NCBI RefSeq assembly: GCF_022568835.1
Contig: NZ_JAKZHV010000001.1
Coordinates: forward strand, 186,001 to 250,000
Length of the DNA stretch: 64,000 nt
Direction of reading: 5' to 3'
From: Arsenicicoccus piscis
GTDB lineage: Bacteria > Actinomycetota > Actinomycetes > Actinomycetales > Dermatophilaceae
The notes beneath the pieces were generated by a model. It was given only the letters and a program-made list of their open reading frames with translations, searched no databases and was not told the DNA's origin. The translations under genes were made by a program, and so were the position numbers. Positions 61,804 through 64,000 of this stretch are shown piece after piece; positions within the stretch are counted from its first letter, which is position 1; each line of letters begins with the position of its first letter.

Positions 61804-63398
61804 TCAGCGGCGCCGGGCGGTGCCGAAGATCGACCGGGTGATCTCCCGGCCTATCTGGGTGCCGGCGGAACGCATCATGGAGCGGAACGCGGCCGACCCC
61901 ATGACCTGGGAGACGATCCCGGGTTCCTCCTTGGGTGCCTTGACCTCGATGGGGGCCTCGGCCTCCACACCGGCGCCCGCGGCGAGACCGCCGTCGGTTC
62001 CCCCGGCGGGCGGCTGCGCGCCTCCCTGGGCGGATGCCTGCGCCGCAGCCGCCTGCTGGGCGGTGAGCTTCTCGTAGGCCGACTCACGGTCTACGGCGGC
62101 GGCGTACTTGGCGGCGATCGGCTGGGTCGCGATGATCTGGTCGAGCTGTGCGTCCGGGGTGGGGGCCATCAGCGACTGCGGGGCGCGCATGCGGGTCCAC
62201 GCGACGGGGGTCGGGACGCCACGGTCGGACAGCACGGTCACCACGGCCTCGCCGGTGCCGAGGGAGGTGAGCAGCGCCTGCAGGTCGTAGTCGGTCTTGG
62301 GGTAGGTCGACACGGCCGCCTTGAGCGCCTTGGCGTCGTCCGGGGTGAACGCGCGCAGCGCGTGCTGGACCCGGTTGCCGAGCTGGGCGAGCACGCCGGC
62401 GGGCACGTCCTTCGGGGACTGGGTCACGAAGAACACGCCGACGCCCTTGGAGCGGATCAGCCGGACGGTCTGCTCGATCGAGTCGAGGAAGTCCTTGCTG
62501 GCGTCGTCGAAGAGCAGGTGCGCCTCGTCGAAGAAGAAGACCAGCTTGGGCTTGTCGACGTCGCCGACCTCGGGCAGGTCGTGGAAGAGGTCGGCGAGCA
62601 GCCACATGAGGAAGGTCGAGAACAGCTTGGGGCGGTCCTGCACGGCGGGCAGCTCGAGCACCGAGACGATGCCGCGACCGTCGGAGCCCACGGTGAGCAG
62701 GTCGTTGGTGTCGAACTCCGGCTCGCCGAAGAACACCGAGGCGCCCTCGTTCTCGAAGGTCACCAGCTCGCGCAGGATGACCCCGGCCGTCTGGCTGGAC
62801 AGGCCGCCGATCGACTTCAGCTCGGCCTTGCCCTCGTCGGAGGTGAGGTAGGTGATGACGGCGCGCAGGTCCTTCAGGTCGATCAGGTCCAAGCCCTTGG
62901 AGTCCGCGTAGTGGAAGACCAGTCCGAGGCTGGACTCCTGGGTGTCGTTGAGCCCGAGCACCTTGGACAGCAGCGTGGGGCCGAAGCTGGTGATCTCGCC
63001 CGGACCGGGGAGCCCTTGCCGAGGCCGCCGAGCGACAGGACCTGGGTCGGGCACGAGGTGGGCGTCCACTGCTGGCCGACGTCGGTGGCCCGTGCCGTTG
63101 TGCGGTCGCTCGGCTGCCCGGGCGAGGCGATGCCGGACAGGTCGCCCTTGATGTCGGCGAGGAAGGTCGGCACGCCGGCTGCCGACAGCTGCTCGGCCAT
63201 CAGCTGCAACGTCTTGGTCTTGCCCGTGCCGGTGGCACCGGCGACGAGCCCGTGGCGGTTGAGCACCGCGAGCGGGATGCCCACCTGCACGTCGGGATGC
63301 GCGGTGCCGTCGATGACTGCGGCCCCGAGGTCCAGGGTGGGCCCGGAGACGGTGTAGCCGGCCTTGATCTGCTCGAGCTGCTTCGCTGCGTCGGTCAC
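61804..63398 (-). pseudogene. HerA-like/DUF853 ATPase, frame-shifted
   Basis: The first frame from ATG 63398 has the N-terminal strand region, Walker A GATGTGKT (54-61) and LADIKGDLSGIA, reaching VLSLGGLGKGSPVRA. The following ITSFGPTLLSKVLGLNDTQE and Walker B LVFFFDEAHLLF, VFFVTQSPKDVP and the C-terminal region lie in another frame that ends at 61804. The break is at about 62996-63012. Healed, it would be a ~530-residue DUF853 (YjgR-like) ATPase of the HerA/FtsK superfamily, whose role is unknown. All motifs are intact, so a one-base sequence error is as likely as decay. Confidence 0.8.
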
Positions 63399-63523
63399 GT
63401 CCCCGATCGTAGGACGATCCGCGGCTCGCGCGGGTGATCTACCGCGTGATCCAGCGGCTGATCTGCACCCCGGCGCTCGCGCCCGGTGGCACGTCCCGCC
63501 GTCGAGATGCCAGGCTGGGGCCC

Positions 63524-64000
63524 GTGAAGCCAGACGCCTACGCCCCCGCCCCAGAGACTCGCATCGAGCACCCCGAGTGGTCGGTCAACGCGACTATCTA
63601 CCAGATCAACACGCGTCAGTTCACCCCCGAGGGGACGTTCCGCGCCGCGACCGAGCACCTGCCTAGGCTCAAGGACCTCGGCGTCACGATCCTGTGGCTC
63701 ATGCCGATCCACCCCATCGGCGTCGAGAACCGCAAGGGCGGGCTGGGCTCCCCCTACGCCGTGCGCGACTACTACGGGGTCAACGAGGAGTTCGGCACGC
63801 TCGAGGACCTCAAGGCCTTCGTCGACGCCGCTCACGAGCAGGGCTTCAAGGTCATCCTCGACTGGGTGGCCAACCACACCGCGTGGGACAACGTGCTCGT
63901 GACCGAGCACCCCGAGTGGTACGCCAGGGACTACAAGGGTGACTTCAGCCCGACCCCGTGGTGGGACTGGGACGACATCATCGACCTCGACTACAGCAGC
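63524..64000 (+). CDS. GH13 alpha-amylase-family protein (3' partial)
   Basis: The frame is open from GTG 63524 to the window end (159 codons). It shows a GH13 N-terminus (HPEWSVNATIYQINTRQFTP, LGVTILWLMPIHPIG, SPYAVRDYYGVNEEFGT) and conserved region I (VILDWVANHTAWDN). The nucleophile region is beyond the window. GGGG shortly before the GTG may be the ribosome site. No signal peptide is visible in the first 40 residues, so an intracellular enzyme of glucan, sucrose or trehalose metabolism is likely. Distinct from the GH13 gene at 25761-27083. Confidence 0.88.
   Translation, partial: MKPDAYAPAPETRIEHPEWSVNATIYQINTRQFTPEGTFRAATEHLPRLKDLGVTILWLMPIHPIGVENRKGGLGSPYAVRDYYGVNEEFGTLEDLKAFVDAAHEQGFKVILDWVANHTAWDNVLVTEHPEWYARDYKGDFSPTPWWDWDDIIDLDYSS

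Overview
The window is about 64 kb of very GC-rich, gene-dense DNA. Several signs point to a high-GC Gram-positive bacterium (Actinomycetota, probably Micrococcales-like): strong G/C third positions, many GTG starts, a class A PBP with a PASTA domain beside yqeY, a short SRP RNA next to dnaX, the recR-DUF5063-lysC-asd order, and DUF4333, DUF5063 and DUF5808 proteins. The genus is not resolved from sequence alone.

Layout. 1-6964: end of a class A penicillin-binding protein, yqeY, a metallophosphoesterase, tRNA-Pro(CGG), a maltose-type O-acetyltransferase, an FMN-binding protein and an ABC exporter. 6860-10119: a frame-broken membrane protein, an MHS-type transporter, a 60-residue membrane protein and an Lrp/AsnC regulator. 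10227-16200: secreted phosphoesterase plus lipoprotein, alpha/beta hydrolase, GlcD-type oxidase and a crotonase. 16212-22661 (minus): membrane protein, secreted 5'-nucleotidase, a tiny membrane ORF and a SWIM-SNF2 helicase. 22682-27083: a 5'-truncated MHS transporter, a convergent MHS transporter under a TPP riboswitch, a DUF4333 lipoprotein and a GH13 enzyme. 27271-36815: flavohaemoprotein, FMN protein, a second Lrp/AsnC regulator, a broken BAAT-type hydrolase, a large RecB-nuclease/helicase fusion, an HNH remnant, nitroreductase and a Gfo/Idh/MocA oxidoreductase. 36958-42480: lipoprotein, M15 peptidase, TetR regulator, alanine-type aminotransferase and nitronate monooxygenase. 42631-56853 (minus): asd, lysC, an inserted five-gene alpha-galactoside operon, DUF5063, recR, a PlsC-type acyltransferase and dnaX. 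56962-64000: SRP RNA, GntR/DUF5808 pair, two meta-cleavage enzymes with a divergent IclR regulator, tRNA-Ser(GGA), a small unknown protein, a HerA-like ATPase and the start of a second GH13 enzyme.

How genes work together. The LacI regulator, GH36 alpha-galactosidase, two sugar permeases and a sugar-binding lipoprotein form one tightly packed transcription unit with a 16-bp palindromic operator upstream. It has no ATPase of its own. LysC and Asd catalyse the first two steps from aspartate to lysine, threonine, methionine and diaminopimelate. DnaX and RecR belong to the conserved replication/repair block.

The most informative non-coding element is a TPP riboswitch whose 3' strand supplies the ribosome-binding site of the MHS gene at 23968-25278. 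It predicts thiamine or thiamine-precursor uptake by a family not normally assigned that job.

Four genes carry frame breaks that look like single-base changes or pairs of them (6860-7624, 30134-30951, 60458-61209, 61804-63398), and a fifth has a displaced start (37758-39344). Either this stretch is decaying or the sequence has small indel errors; this cannot be decided from the sequence alone. No CRISPR array, insertion sequence, integrase or prophage was seen.
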